Positions 45,142-54,315 are shown, counted from the stretch's first letter. The stretch is DNA of 64,000 bases from JANQPX01 sp050633905 (GCA_050633905.1 JBOEHJ010000074.1:1-64000), one strand, 5' to 3'. Program-made: numbers and translations. Notes: generated by a model from the sequence alone, not told the origin.

Positions 45142-46389
45142 ATGCAGCCTCACTCCGATCTCGAACATGCTATCGAAGAAACCGTTCGTGAGGAGTGGGG
45201 CCGCATCCTCGCCTCACTGGTCAAGACGCTTGGCGACTTTCAGTTGGCGGAAGACTGTCTGCAGGACGCTATCGTCTCCGCCATGGGACACTGGGTAAGA
45301 AACGGCCTGCCACGATCACCTGCAGCCTGGCTGATCACAACAGCGAGAAGAAAGGCGATCGATCGCCTCCGCCGTGACAAGACAGCCGCCGACAAGCAGG
45401 ATGAAATTTCTCACCTTCTTGACCTCGAACATCGAGCGAGCGGTGAGAGCGATCCCGAGACCATTCCTGACAAGCGTCTGGAGATGATTTTTACTTGCTG
45501 CCATCCCGCCCTCGAGGAAAAGACCAGGGTAGCGCTCACGCTCCGTACACTCGGCGGGCTGACCACGGAGGAGATTGCGCTTGCCTTCCTGGATCAGCCA
45601 AGCGCCATGGCGCAGCGCCTGGTCCGTGCGAAAAAGAAGATTGCGGTCGCAGGCATTCCCTATGAGGTGCCTGCTGAAACCGCTTTGCGCGAGCGTCTGT
45701 CATCCGTGCTGCGCGTCATCTACCTGATTTTCAACGAGGGTTACTCGGCCAGCTCGGGCGATCGTCCAACGAGGGCCGACCTCTCAGAAGAAGCGCTCCG
45801 TCTCGTCAGAATCATCGGCAAACTTCTCCCCAACGAAACCGAAGTCGCCGGCCTACTCGCTCTCATGCTCCTGCATGATTCGAGACGCCTTGCTCGGATC
45901 GACGAGCACGGGGAGATGATCGCACTCGAGGACCAGGACCGCACGCTTTGGGACCAAGAAAAGATCGCCGAGGGAGCTGCGCTGTTGAAGCTGGTCTTGC
46001 CCATGCACCCGCTCGGCCCCTATCGGTTGCAAGCCGCGATCAGCGCCGTTCATGCGGAGAGTGCGTCCTGGCAGACAACGGATTGGGACCAGATCCTGGC
46101 GCTCTACACCCTGCTGCACAGCCTCCAGCCCTCGCCGGTGGTGCGTATCAATCAGACAATCGCCCTGTCCTATGCGCACTCACCGGAGGCTGCGCTCACC
46201 ATGCTCGACGAGGCCAATGAAGACGGCAAGCTCGATCGCTATCAGCCCTATTTCGCGGCAAGGGCTGATCTTTTAGCACGTGCCGGCAGACGCGAAGACG
46301 CCAAAGCGTGTTTCGAGCGGGCGATCCATCTTTCGGACAACGGATCGGAGCGGGCATTTTTGACGAGCAAGGCAGCAAGGCTCACATAG
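45142..46389 (+). CDS. ECF42-type RNA polymerase sigma factor
   Basis: A 415-residue sigma factor, twice the length of ordinary ECFs. Region 2 covers ~20-85 (LADFQLAEDCLQDAIVSAMGHWV-type block, then SPAAWLITTARRKAIDRLRRD) and region 4 ~130-175 (TLRTLGGLTTEEIALAFL followed by RLVRAKKKI). The C-terminal ~220 residues are the helical repeat extension of ECF42 (YLIFNEGYSASSGDRPTRADLSEEALRL, then INQTIALSYAHSPEAALTMLD), which replaces an anti-sigma factor in control. It is co-directional with the DGPF gene. Confidence 0.93.
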   Translation: MQPHSDLEHAIEETVREEWGRILASLVKTLGDFQLAEDCLQDAIVSAMGHWVRNGLPRSPAAWLITTARRKAIDRLRRDKTAADKQDEISHLLDLEHRASGESDPETIPDKRLEMIFTCCHPALEEKTRVALTLRTLGGLTTEEIALAFLDQPSAMAQRLVRAKKKIAVAGIPYEVPAETALRERLSSVLRVIYLIFNEGYSASSGDRPTRADLSEEALRLVRIIGKLLPNETEVAGLLALMLLHDSRRLARIDEHGEMIALEDQDRTLWDQEKIAEGAALLKLVLPMHPLGPYRLQAAISAVHAESASWQTTDWDQILALYTLLHSLQPSPVVRINQTIALSYAHSPEAALTMLDEANEDGKLDRYQPYFAARADLLARAGRREDAKACFERAIHLSDNGSERAFLTSKAARLT

Positions 46390-46529
46390 CGCAGCATACA
46401 ATATGTCACGTCATTGGCCTGAACCAATGATCGTCCACTTGTTGCTTTTGTGGTTGACGCTATTGAGCTTGATCCATGTCGTCGACGAGTGGCGTCAGGA
46501 ACTCTCGCCATATTAGCTTAAGCTGGGCT

Positions 46530-46830
46530 AACTCGTCCTGAGTGATTCATCAACGTTGCCAACGTATCGTGGCCAAGCGAGCTGGACGGCCGATGGTTAT
46601 TGTCGTCTATCCTGCAGGTCAGCATTGTCGCCTGGCGTCGGCCGTGTTCGCAAACCAAAATGCGTTCAAAAACACTGTCTTGAATTTGCCGTTTAAGCTC
46701 TCGATGTTGGCGTTGTCAGTCGGTTTCCCAGGGGCACAGAAAATCGAACTCGGCGCCTTGTCATTGGCAAAGTGATTGAGGTCTTTCGAGATCGACTCAG
46801 CCCTTGGTCGATCCTGATAAGCCCAAGACA
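46530..46830 (-). pseudogene. IS3-family transposase remnant
   Basis: On the minus strand, pieces of the IS3-type integrase core survive in different frames: IRIDQG and ISKDLNHFANDK, then GAEFDFLCP, then GKPTDNANIESLNGKFKTVFLNAFWF, then IDDNNHRPSSSLGH near 46571-46610. At least three frame changes separate them, and the N-terminal OrfA and most of OrfB are missing. It is a decayed scrap between the sigma factor gene and the che operon. No terminal repeats were found. Confidence 0.78.
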
Positions 46831-47051
46831 ACTAAGTCCGATACAGACAATCTTGAGCCACGCCACTCGACGTCCGCATCTGTAGAAGATGGTCTGCCCG
46901 ACGACAATCATCGACACCGTCATTCTGGGCTCGACGATATGACATCGGTTCTAGCCTTCAAGAAGAAGATCAAAGCAGCTCGAAACGCCCTATCGAGGAT
47001 TCACAAAAAAGGATCAACTCAATGATGGCGTCGTCAATTTGTTCAGAACTT

Positions 47052-47471
47052 CTAAAATAAATCGACGTCACCTAAGCTGGGGGCTGGATTAGGCCGAGAG
47101 ATTGCTAATGGACCATCAAGATCTGCTTTACTTGCAAGAGAATATTGCATCTCTTCCAACAAAACTTGATCACGGACACACTCAATTAAACAATCAAAAC
47201 CATCGTTACCGATTGAATTAAATGTCTTATGCATAACTTCTAACGTTGCAATCATATCTTTGAGACGTTGTTGAATTCTATCTTCACATTGCAAAACTTC
47301 CGTAAGACGAAATATATGATCATGAAGCAAATCCGCATTAGCGGACTCGGAGGTGGCAGCAATCTCGACACCTATGTCATGCGAAAACCTACGCAGCAAA
47401 TCAGAAGATATTTCCATCTCTTCTTTTAGAAAAGATAATATTGTTTTTGATTTATCAATAAGATCATTCAT
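47052..47471 (-). CDS. CheT-like chemotaxis protein with CheZ-type DxxxQ motif
   Basis: A 139-residue helical protein, last gene of the che cluster. The central helix LQCEDRIQQRLKDMIATLEVM carries Asp64 and Gln68 in the DxxxQ spacing of the CheZ phosphatase site (E. coli Asp143/Gln147). The chain ends GDVDLF, an acidic-hydrophobic tail in the place where CheZ has its CheY-binding peptide; CheD of this operon ends in GDVELFG. S. meliloti has a comparable small gene, cheT, at the end of its che operon. A role in CheY-P dephosphorylation or signal termination is inferred. The 244-base gap to cheY2 leaves room for a separate promoter. Confidence 0.72.
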   Translation of the reverse strand: MNDLIDKSKTILSFLKEEMEISSDLLRRFSHDIGVEIAATSESANADLLHDHIFRLTEVLQCEDRIQQRLKDMIATLEVMHKTFNSIGNDGFDCLIECVRDQVLLEEMQYSLASKADLDGPLAISRPNPAPSLGDVDLF

Positions 47472-47715
47472 TATTTGCCCTTTTTAAAAATCAAATCACA
47501 TGAATAAGGCAATATGCATCGAAATTCACCAAAAACATCGAGACTCCAATGTAGAAAAAATACAATCCAAGTATCATAGAATTGCTGATTGAGAAAAAAT
47601 TTTAAAACAGCAATTCCTATTCAATTTTAAGCCATGTATTTTCTGTTCCTTGAAAAGGTGCAACGACGGATCCGATAGCACCGCTGACAATCAAAAAAAA
47701 TATCCTGATGCGTTA

Positions 47716-48105
47716 TTAGCTCAGCGCACCAAAGACGGCCTCTACACGTTTTCTTAAATCGCCAGTGCTGAAGGGCTTCACGATATAGTTGTTAGCGCCG
47801 GCTTCCTTTGCAGCAATGACTTGTTTCTTGTCTTGCGAGCCCGTCGCCATAATGAACGGCAACGCTTTGACGACCGGATTTTTCCTGATACTTCTAAGCA
47901 GATCGAGGCCGCTCATGCCATCCATGTTCCAATCAGAAATGACAAGATCAAAACTCTCTTTCGTAACTGTTTCAAGAGCATCTTCACCACTCTTGGTCGA
48001 CGTAACTTTAGTGACGCCGATCTCCTTCAAACAATGGCGCAGCAGCTCGCGCATGCTCTGTTGGTCATCGACAATCAGGACTTGCATTGAATTAGCGGCA
48101 GGCAT
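47716..48105 (-). CDS. cheY: Chemotaxis response regulator CheY (second copy)
   Basis: A 129-residue single-domain receiver. The acidic pair is in LIVDDQQSMRELL, the phosphorylated Asp in LVISDWNMDGMSGLDLL, the Thr in PFIMATGSQDKK and the Lys in NYIVKPFS. It lies after cheB in the operon, as CheY2 does in rhizobia, where one CheY drives the motor and the other acts as phosphate sink; which is which cannot be read here. Confidence 0.93.
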   Translation of the reverse strand: MPAANSMQVLIVDDQQSMRELLRHCLKEIGVTKVTSTKSGEDALETVTKESFDLVISDWNMDGMSGLDLLRSIRKNPVVKALPFIMATGSQDKKQVIAAKEAGANNYIVKPFSTGDLRKRVEAVFGALS

Positions 48106-48147
48106 GTATCAAATCTCCATCTTGACTACTGTTACGGCAAAAGAGCT

Positions 48148-49221
48148 CTAGGATACTCTTTGCCTGGGATTGGCGGGCTGAACGCAAGCTTTAAGGATCG
48201 CGGGCGCAATAAGATCGATCGACATTTCCGACTGCACAGCACCGATCTCATAGGCTACTTTGGGCATGCCATAGACAACACAACTTGCTTCGTTTTGCCC
48301 AATGGTCATGGCGCCGGTACGACGCATCTGCAGGAGACCGGTGGCGCCATCACGGCCCATACCGGTCAGGATTGCACCAACGGCCCGGTTCCCTGCGCTA
48401 TCCGCAAAAGAGTTAAAAAGCACATCAACTGATGGACAATGTCCCGAGACTAGGTCTCCTTCATAAACTTTGCAGATGAAACCTTCTCGTGACCGTTTGA
48501 GCTCAAGGTGCCGACCGCCTGGCGCAATATAGGCGTGGCCGGGTCTTACTTTTTGGCCATTCTCCGCCTCGACCACAGTTGCCGGACAAACCTGGTTCAA
48601 ACGCTCGGCTAGGGAATTCGTGTATTTAGGAGGCATGTGTTGCGTAACCAGGATCGGAGGGCTGCAAGCCGGCAGACGGCTGAGAACCGACCGCAACGCG
48701 ACAACCCCGCCAGTAGATGCACCGATGGCAATCACCATTCGCTCCGACGCGTACTTAATACCTGAAGTATTGATCGGCCCGGCAGCTGGCATATTGGAAC
48801 GGTTCACAAATCGCATTTTGAACTGAGCAGCTGCTTTAATCTTCGGTATCAGCTCACTTGCCAGCTGCTCAAGTCCATTCTTCAAGTCGCCATTAGGTTT
48901 GGCGACAAAATCGACGGCACCAAGCTCAAGTGCTCTGAGCGTGGTTAACGTACCCTTTTGGGTCAACGTGGATACCATAATGACGGGCATGGGACGCAAC
49001 GTCATAATTTTTTCCAGAAAGGCCAAACCATCCATATGCGGCATCTCGACATCGAGGGTCAGGATGTCAGGATTAAGCTCCTTGATCATTTCACGAGCGA
49101 TGAGGGGATCAGCGGCAGCACCAACGACTTCCAGCGCTGGGTCGCTGCTCAGCACCGAACGCAGTATATCCCGAGTAAAGGCAGAGTCATCGACAATAAG
49201 AACACGCATCTTCGCCGTCAC
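48148..49221 (-). CDS. cheB: Protein-glutamate methylesterase CheB
   Basis: A 357-residue response regulator-esterase that demethylates (and deamidates) chemoreceptors. The receiver (~1-115) has VLIVDDSAFTRDIL, LTLDVEMPHMDGLAFLEK and VDFVAKPNGDL. The esterase domain (~165-350) has the Ser in AIGASTGGVVALRSVL, His in LVTQHMPPKYT and Asp in AILTGMGRDGATGLL. GTG start with TAGGA eight bases upstream. It follows cheD after 9 bases. Confidence 0.95.
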   Translation of the reverse strand: MTAKMRVLIVDDSAFTRDILRSVLSSDPALEVVGAAADPLIAREMIKELNPDILTLDVEMPHMDGLAFLEKIMTLRPMPVIMVSTLTQKGTLTTLRALELGAVDFVAKPNGDLKNGLEQLASELIPKIKAAAQFKMRFVNRSNMPAAGPINTSGIKYASERMVIAIGASTGGVVALRSVLSRLPACSPPILVTQHMPPKYTNSLAERLNQVCPATVVEAENGQKVRPGHAYIAPGGRHLELKRSREGFICKVYEGDLVSGHCPSVDVLFNSFADSAGNRAVGAILTGMGRDGATGLLQMRRTGAMTIGQNEASCVVYGMPKVAYEIGAVQSEMSIDLIAPAILKACVQPANPRQRVS

Positions 49222-49230
49222 AACAAATTC

Positions 49231-49887
49231 CTATCCGAAAAGTTCTACGTCGCCGGAGTCATCTTCGGCCTTGATCGTCTTTTGATATTCTTTCTCTTTC
49301 TTAAATAAATCGTTATCAGGCGCGCGACGAAGTGCCAGCATACTGACCTTTCCTGTTACTGGAAAGTAATGGATGCGCCGAGGCAAGGGGCCTCCTAAAT
49401 GCTTGGCGACGATAGAAAAACCCTCATTCTTCAAATAACTTTCAACAAACTCTACATTTTGCTGGCCAACTGACACGGTCGATTGCCCCTCGATAATATG
49501 GGCACCTCCAAAGACCTTAATTTCAAGCCTTGAGCGATCACCGCCACGCTTGATAATGTCGTTAATCAACGTTTCCATTGCGTGATTGCCGTAGCGCATC
49601 GCTGCATTCGCTTGCCCCCATTGGCCACTATCACTTTCGGGTAACAAGAAATGGTTGAGACCGCCTACCGCTGCTTTCGGATCTCGAATACAGGCAGCGA
49701 CGCAAGAGCCAAGGAGCGTAACGATCATCTCATCAGGAGCCGCGCTGACATAGTGCCGCCCAGGCAAGACCATAACTGACGTTGCCTTGAAACGTGGATC
49801 ATAGAAACGCTTGACTTCTTCGCCCGGCCCGTAGGAGGTCTGGCTGGTCCGATGTCGAAAAAGCTGGCCGGGTTCGATTTTGGTCAC
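49231..49887 (-). CDS. cheD: Chemoreceptor glutamine deamidase CheD
   Basis: A 218-residue deamidase. The catalytic Cys is in VTLLGSCVAACIRDP, the His in GGLNHFLLPESD, and GAHIIEG and VGQQNVEFVESYLKNEGF follow as in the family. The C-terminal ~35 residues extend beyond the enzyme core and end SGDVELFG, resembling the tail of the CheT-like protein. The GTG start overlaps the cheR stop (GTGA). Confidence 0.94.
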   Translation of the reverse strand: MTKIEPGQLFRHRTSQTSYGPGEEVKRFYDPRFKATSVMVLPGRHYVSAAPDEMIVTLLGSCVAACIRDPKAAVGGLNHFLLPESDSGQWGQANAAMRYGNHAMETLINDIIKRGGDRSRLEIKVFGGAHIIEGQSTVSVGQQNVEFVESYLKNEGFSIVAKHLGGPLPRRIHYFPVTGKVSMLALRRAPDNDLFKKEKEYQKTIKAEDDSGDVELFG

Positions 49888-50780
49888 GCCTCTCTCCGAT
49901 AAATTGTCCGACCAGACAAGACCAATCCATGGCTATCGCTATTGAGAGTCTCTGAATGTCCGAGGTAAAGCCAGCCTCCGGGCCTCAGCAGCCCGATAAA
50001 ACGATCGATGAGTTTGCTTTTTGTTTCTGCATCAAAGTAAATGAGAACATTTCGACAGAAGATAACATCGAATGGCTGGCGCATAGGCCAATTTCCCAGA
50101 AGATTAAGCTGTTTAAAGGTAATAAGATCTTTTACATCTGGCTTAACCGCGAACCTTTCATCTTGAGAATGAGGTTCAATGAATCGCTGGCGTAGATGGC
50201 TTGGAAGTTTCTCACAAATCTCCGGGCTATATAGACCTGCACTCGCACTATTGAGAACCTCGGTATTGAGATCTGTTGCAAGCACACGAACATCCCAACT
50301 TTTTCGATCAATACCATAGTCGAGCAATGTCATCGCAATACTGTAGGGCTCTTCACCTGTCGAACAAGCTGAAGACCATAGCCTGAGACGACGTCCGTTC
50401 TTACTTGAAAGACTCTTAAATTCAGGTAGGGCAACTGATTTTAGGTGATCAAAATGATGCGCCTCACGATAAAAAGATGTCAAATTTGTGGTCAGTGCAT
50501 TGGTCATGACCGTCATTTCTTCAGAACCCTGAGGGTTCTTGATGTAATCGCAATAGTCTTTAAAGCTATTCAATTGAAGAGCACGTATCCTCCGCCCAAG
50601 ACGACTTTGGACTAGGTCAGACTTCTTATCACTCAGAACGATGCCTGCATGACGGTAAATGATATCAGCAATGAATCTGAAATCTGCTTCTGTCAGATTG
50701 AATTCGTTTCTTGACGTAATTGTTGTTGACACCGTCTGTCGCCTTCTCTGAATTTCGTCAAACCCTAAAGAGAGATCCAT
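49884..50780 (-). CDS. cheR: Chemotaxis methyltransferase CheR
   Basis: A 298-residue SAM-dependent methyltransferase that methylates receptor glutamates. The N-terminal helical domain reads FRFIADIIYRHAGIVLSDKK; the SAM site includes LWSSACSTGEEPYSIAM and VLATDLNTEVLN; catalytic-core FDVIFCRNVLIYFD and LRPGGWLYLGHSE follow. The ATG at 50780 is preferred, but a TTG at 50819 would add 13 residues; neither has a good ribosome site. Between cheW and cheD. Confidence 0.94.
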   Translation of the reverse strand: MDLSLGFDEIQRRRQTVSTTITSRNEFNLTEADFRFIADIIYRHAGIVLSDKKSDLVQSRLGRRIRALQLNSFKDYCDYIKNPQGSEEMTVMTNALTTNLTSFYREAHHFDHLKSVALPEFKSLSSKNGRRLRLWSSACSTGEEPYSIAMTLLDYGIDRKSWDVRVLATDLNTEVLNSASAGLYSPEICEKLPSHLRQRFIEPHSQDERFAVKPDVKDLITFKQLNLLGNWPMRQPFDVIFCRNVLIYFDAETKSKLIDRFIGLLRPGGWLYLGHSETLNSDSHGLVLSGRTIYRREA

Positions 50781-50841
50781 CGAATGGCTGTCAAATGAAC
50801 CAGGCGATAGCTTCCTCAAGCTGAAAAAAGGCAGTCAACTC

Positions 50842-51393
50842 TTAGTTTGTCGCCAACTTCCCATGATCCATCGACTCATCGGACAATCCGTCGAGATCGA
50901 ACAGGAGCTTGAGTTCGAGTAGAGCTACCATTCGGTTATCGACTGCGACCAAACCGGAAAGAAATCGTTGGTCGATATTGCCACCCATTTCCGGCACCGG
51001 TCTGATCCGAGACGCCCCCACGGTTAAAATGTCGGAAACGGCATCAACCAGAATGCCAATGATCCGATCGCTAACCATGACGATCACGATGACATGGTTC
51101 TTGCTGGGAATGGTATCGCCCAAGCCAAACCTTGCCCGGAGGTCACAAATGGGCACGATGATGCCACGGAGATTAAGCACACCCAGCATATAGGAAGGAG
51201 CGCTTGGTAGATTCGTCGTTGCTGTCCAGCCCTTTATTTCCTGAACCGTTACAATGTCGACGCCAAATTCCTCATCACCAATGCTGAAAGTGATGAACTG
51301 TGCTGCCTCCATATCTGCCTCGCTGGGATCGGCAGTTGAGGCAATCGCCGAGAGGTCATCAGCAGTAACAAAGTCCGATGAGAGACTGCTCAT
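50842..51393 (-). CDS. cheW: Chemotaxis coupling protein CheW
   Basis: A 183-residue coupler linking receptors to CheA. FITFSIGDEEFGVDIVTVQEIKG, then LNLRGIIVPICDLRARFGL and a C-terminal GLVAVDNRMVALLELKLLFDLDGL are the diagnostic blocks. There is an N-terminal extension of about 28 residues. The ATG follows the cheA stop by one base. Confidence 0.95.
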   Translation of the reverse strand: MSSLSSDFVTADDLSAIASTADPSEADMEAAQFITFSIGDEEFGVDIVTVQEIKGWTATTNLPSAPSYMLGVLNLRGIIVPICDLRARFGLGDTIPSKNHVIVIVMVSDRIIGILVDAVSDILTVGASRIRPVPEMGGNIDQRFLSGLVAVDNRMVALLELKLLFDLDGLSDESMDHGKLATN

Positions 51394-51394
51394 A

Positions 51395-53500
51395 TCAATG
51401 CATCTCTTTCATTTGTTGGTGTGCAGCTTCTTGTTCAGGCTTACCCATCGCAATTGACCGTAATCCATCAACGTCAAGGATCAGAGCAACGAGGCCATTG
51501 CCCAAGATGGTTGCGCCAGCGATGCCATCAATGCGACGGTAGTTGGATTCTAAGCTCTTGATGACGACCTGCTGCTGGCCCACAAGTTCGCTGACGACAA
51601 GGCCAATCCTGCCTCCTCCGGTCTCGACAATGACCACGAGGCTGTCCTTGACCTCCATATCAGCCGATCCGAAAAGCTCGGAAAGATGAATAAGCTTTAT
51701 ATAATCGTCGCAATGCTTGAGGACTTCGCCGCCGGTGGCAAGCCGGTTCACCCGCTGCTCATCGGGACGAAGCGTTTCGACGATGCTGGCGATCGGGATG
51801 ATGTAGTTCTCAGCGCCGACGCGAACGACCATACCGTCAAGAACAGCCAGTGTCAGCGGCAACGTCAAATTGAACTTCGAACCCCGTCCGGGAACTGAGG
51901 AAATGCCAATTCGGCCCCCCATATTTTGAATCTTGCTGACCACGACATCCATGCCCACGCCACGACCTGATACGTTCGAAACCTGATCAGCAGTTGAGAA
52001 GCCCGGCAGCAAAATCATGTTGTCGATTTCATCATCCGACGGACGCGTTTCAGTCGACACAAGCCCCTTGTCCCTGGCCTTCTGAAGGACTTTGTCGCGA
52101 TTGATGCCACGTCCATCGTCGCTTACGGAAATAACGATACGGCCGCTGCTGTGCTCCGCTGAGAGATAGATCGTGCCTTCTCTGGGCTTGCCGGCTTCTT
52201 CACGATCGTCCGGCATTTCAAGGCCGTGATCCATCGAGTTACGGATCATATGCGTGAGCGGATCAGAGAGTTCCTCAATGACCGTCTTATCGACTTCTGT
52301 ATGCTCGCCCGAAATGACGAGACGCGCTTCCTTATTTAGCGATCCTGCCAGCTCGCGAACCAATCTCGGCATGCGAGAGAAAACTGACTTCACAGGCTGA
52401 GCGCGAATAGCCATCACACTTTCCTGAAGTTCGCGCATCTGTTGGGCGAGAACTTCGATGCCATGGATTAGACCCGCATGTTGGTCCACGGCCAAGTGAC
52501 TTGCCTGCTCGCCCAGCATGGCTTGTGTGATCACCAGCTCACCAACCATGTTCACCAGCCGATCGATGCGCTCCAGATCGACCCTTATCGTCGCTGGTGC
52601 CTTCTTTTCAGCCGCCCCTGCTTTCGCCGCAGCGGGCTTGACTGCTGCGGGTGCGCACGGCTTCGTCTTCTTTGGTGAAGGACTGGGGGCCGTCTCAGCC
52701 TCTTGGACGACTTCTTTGACCTCGTCTTTTGCCTTTGTCACCTCTTCGATGTCCAGATCGCAATCATTACTGGCGAATTCGAAGACTTCCTCGATCGCCG
52801 ATTTTGGCGATGTGGTCTCAAGTTCGATATCCCAGACGAAATAGCTTCCATCCGGCTCAATGGCTTCGAGCTCCGGCAACTTGCTGATATCGACTTCGGC
52901 CTTGAAGGCGCCTAAGCGCTTGAGTTCTCTAAAAAGGAGGATCGGTTCGTTGGCACGTTCGAACAATGTTGCAAAAGGAACGAACTTGATACGAAACAGG
53001 TTTCGTTCATCAACCGCTTCGCCTTCAGACCCACCGCCTTCGTCACCTCCCACCATAACCGGTGCGAAGTCGATGTCTTCATCGTCGTCGTCGGCTTCGT
53101 CACCAGCGGTTTCGGGCCCGGCAAGGGCGGTGAGGCTGGCCAGAATATCCTGTCCAAAGTCGGCAGGGACCTCAGTTTCTTCCTGGGCCGAGACGACCAG
53201 ATCGGCAAGCGTGTCAGCAGCCCGGATCATCAGGGCAATATTCGCGCTGCTGGTATCGAGCTCGTGCCCTCTCATCCTGTCCAGGACGGTCTCGAAAACA
53301 TGGGCAAATGCGACGAGCTCCGCAAATCCGAAAGCACCGGCGCCGCCCTTGATCGAGTGAATGGCTCGAAAAGCGGCATTCAAGACCTCGTCGTCGACCT
53401 CACCTTCCTGCAAGGCAGTCAGCTGCCTTTCAAGATCTGCCAGAAGATCATCACATTCTTGAAAATATGTTTGTTTAAATTCTGCAAGATCGTCCATCAA
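51395..53500 (-). CDS. cheA: Chemotaxis sensor histidine kinase CheA
   Basis: A 701-residue kinase. P1 Hpt domain has the phosphorylated His48 in FRAIHSIKGGAGAF; a P2-like region lies around 165-260, followed by a Pro/Ala/Lys linker (~270-300); dimerisation P3 starts near RIDRLVNMVGELVITQAML; the ATP-binding P4 has HMIRNSMDHGLE, SDDGRGINRD and GRGVGMDVV; the CheW-like P5 begins near LAVLDGMVV. Complete. A separate short acidic segment (ADDDDEDIDF) follows P1. Second gene after cheY1. Confidence 0.96.
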   Translation of the reverse strand: MMDDLAEFKQTYFQECDDLLADLERQLTALQEGEVDDEVLNAAFRAIHSIKGGAGAFGFAELVAFAHVFETVLDRMRGHELDTSSANIALMIRAADTLADLVVSAQEETEVPADFGQDILASLTALAGPETAGDEADDDDEDIDFAPVMVGGDEGGGSEGEAVDERNLFRIKFVPFATLFERANEPILLFRELKRLGAFKAEVDISKLPELEAIEPDGSYFVWDIELETTSPKSAIEEVFEFASNDCDLDIEEVTKAKDEVKEVVQEAETAPSPSPKKTKPCAPAAVKPAAAKAGAAEKKAPATIRVDLERIDRLVNMVGELVITQAMLGEQASHLAVDQHAGLIHGIEVLAQQMRELQESVMAIRAQPVKSVFSRMPRLVRELAGSLNKEARLVISGEHTEVDKTVIEELSDPLTHMIRNSMDHGLEMPDDREEAGKPREGTIYLSAEHSSGRIVISVSDDGRGINRDKVLQKARDKGLVSTETRPSDDEIDNMILLPGFSTADQVSNVSGRGVGMDVVVSKIQNMGGRIGISSVPGRGSKFNLTLPLTLAVLDGMVVRVGAENYIIPIASIVETLRPDEQRVNRLATGGEVLKHCDDYIKLIHLSELFGSADMEVKDSLVVIVETGGGRIGLVVSELVGQQQVVIKSLESNYRRIDGIAGATILGNGLVALILDVDGLRSIAMGKPEQEAAHQQMKEMH

Positions 53501-53638
53501 TGAAGTCCTCGATCCATCTGGTCAGCATCCGCACGACGCGACTTGTGTCTTGAATAAATTAATGAGAGTCCTTCGAACATTCTCACATCGATATTCATGT
53601 AAAAAGGCATGATCCGCTGAGATTTATTCTACCGCTTC

Positions 53639-54004
53639 TCACGGACAAACCTTTTCAACAACGCGCAGCAACTTATCGGGGTTGAAAGGTTTAATGATCC
53701 AGCCGGTAGCGCCTGCATTGCGTCCTTCCGCCTTCTTCTTGTCCGAACTCTCTGTCGTGAGCGTCAGAATAGGCGTTGATGAGAAGGCTTTCCGCATGCG
53801 GCATTCCTTGATGAAGGTGATGCCATCCATAATCGGCATGTTGATATCGGTAATGATCACGTCGGCGCCATTGGCTTCGAGCTTGTTCAACCCATCTTGA
53901 CCATCTTCCGCCTGGATCACCTCGTAGCCCGCCCGCTTGAGCGTCATCAACAACATATCCCGCATCGTTTTGGAATCATCGACGGTCAATATTCTCTTCG
54001 TCAT
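53639..54004 (-). CDS. cheY: Chemotaxis response regulator CheY (first copy)
   Basis: A 121-residue receiver with LTVDDSKTMRDML, the phosphoacceptor in VIITDINMPIMDGITFIKE, Thr in ILTLTTESSDKK and Lys in GWIIKPFNP. The ATG overlaps the STAS gene's stop (TAATG), indicating coupled translation. Position directly before cheA is that of CheY1 in rhizobial operons. Confidence 0.94.
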   Translation of the reverse strand: MTKRILTVDDSKTMRDMLLMTLKRAGYEVIQAEDGQDGLNKLEANGADVIITDINMPIMDGITFIKECRMRKAFSSTPILTLTTESSDKKKAEGRNAGATGWIIKPFNPDKLLRVVEKVCP

Positions 54005-54315
54005 TATTCGAGGTCCCATGACATGAGTTGCGGAAATAGGCCTGAATCCTTGAACGCATCAATGAGCGGTTCAGAGGGGTTGGCTAACTTGAAGGCCATT
54101 CCCTTGCGCGAAGCACATTCGACGACCGCGAGCATCATTTGGATCCCTGGTGTCGTCATCTGTTCGACTTGAGCAGAATCGAGCGTGAGAACCATATCTG
54201 GCGCAATCGTGTCCAAGAGGCAGTCACGCAGTGCCTCGGCATGCGAGATATCCAATATCGGCGGCAAGGTGACATTGACCATGTTGTCAATCGTCTCGGC
54301 TTGGATCTGGGTCAT
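54004..54315 (-). CDS. STAS-domain protein at the head of the che operon (CheS-like)
   Basis: A 103-residue STAS domain: VNVTLPPILDISHAEALRDCLLD, then LDSAQVEQMTTPGIQMMLAVVECA, and NPSEPLIDAFKDSGLF. The usual phosphorylatable Ser at the end of the second strand is replaced by Thr (MTTPG). STAS-type small genes occupy this place in rhizobial che operons, where S. meliloti CheS assists CheY1-P sink function; homology to CheS is inferred from position and size. Confidence 0.85.
   Translation of the reverse strand: MTQIQAETIDNMVNVTLPPILDISHAEALRDCLLDTIAPDMVLTLDSAQVEQMTTPGIQMMLAVVECASRKGMAFKLANPSEPLIDAFKDSGLFPQLMSWDLE

Noticed and set aside
46804..47025. 73-codon plus-strand frame
   Set aside because: Overlaps the IS3 remnant in antisense, lacks a ribosome site and has low-complexity composition.
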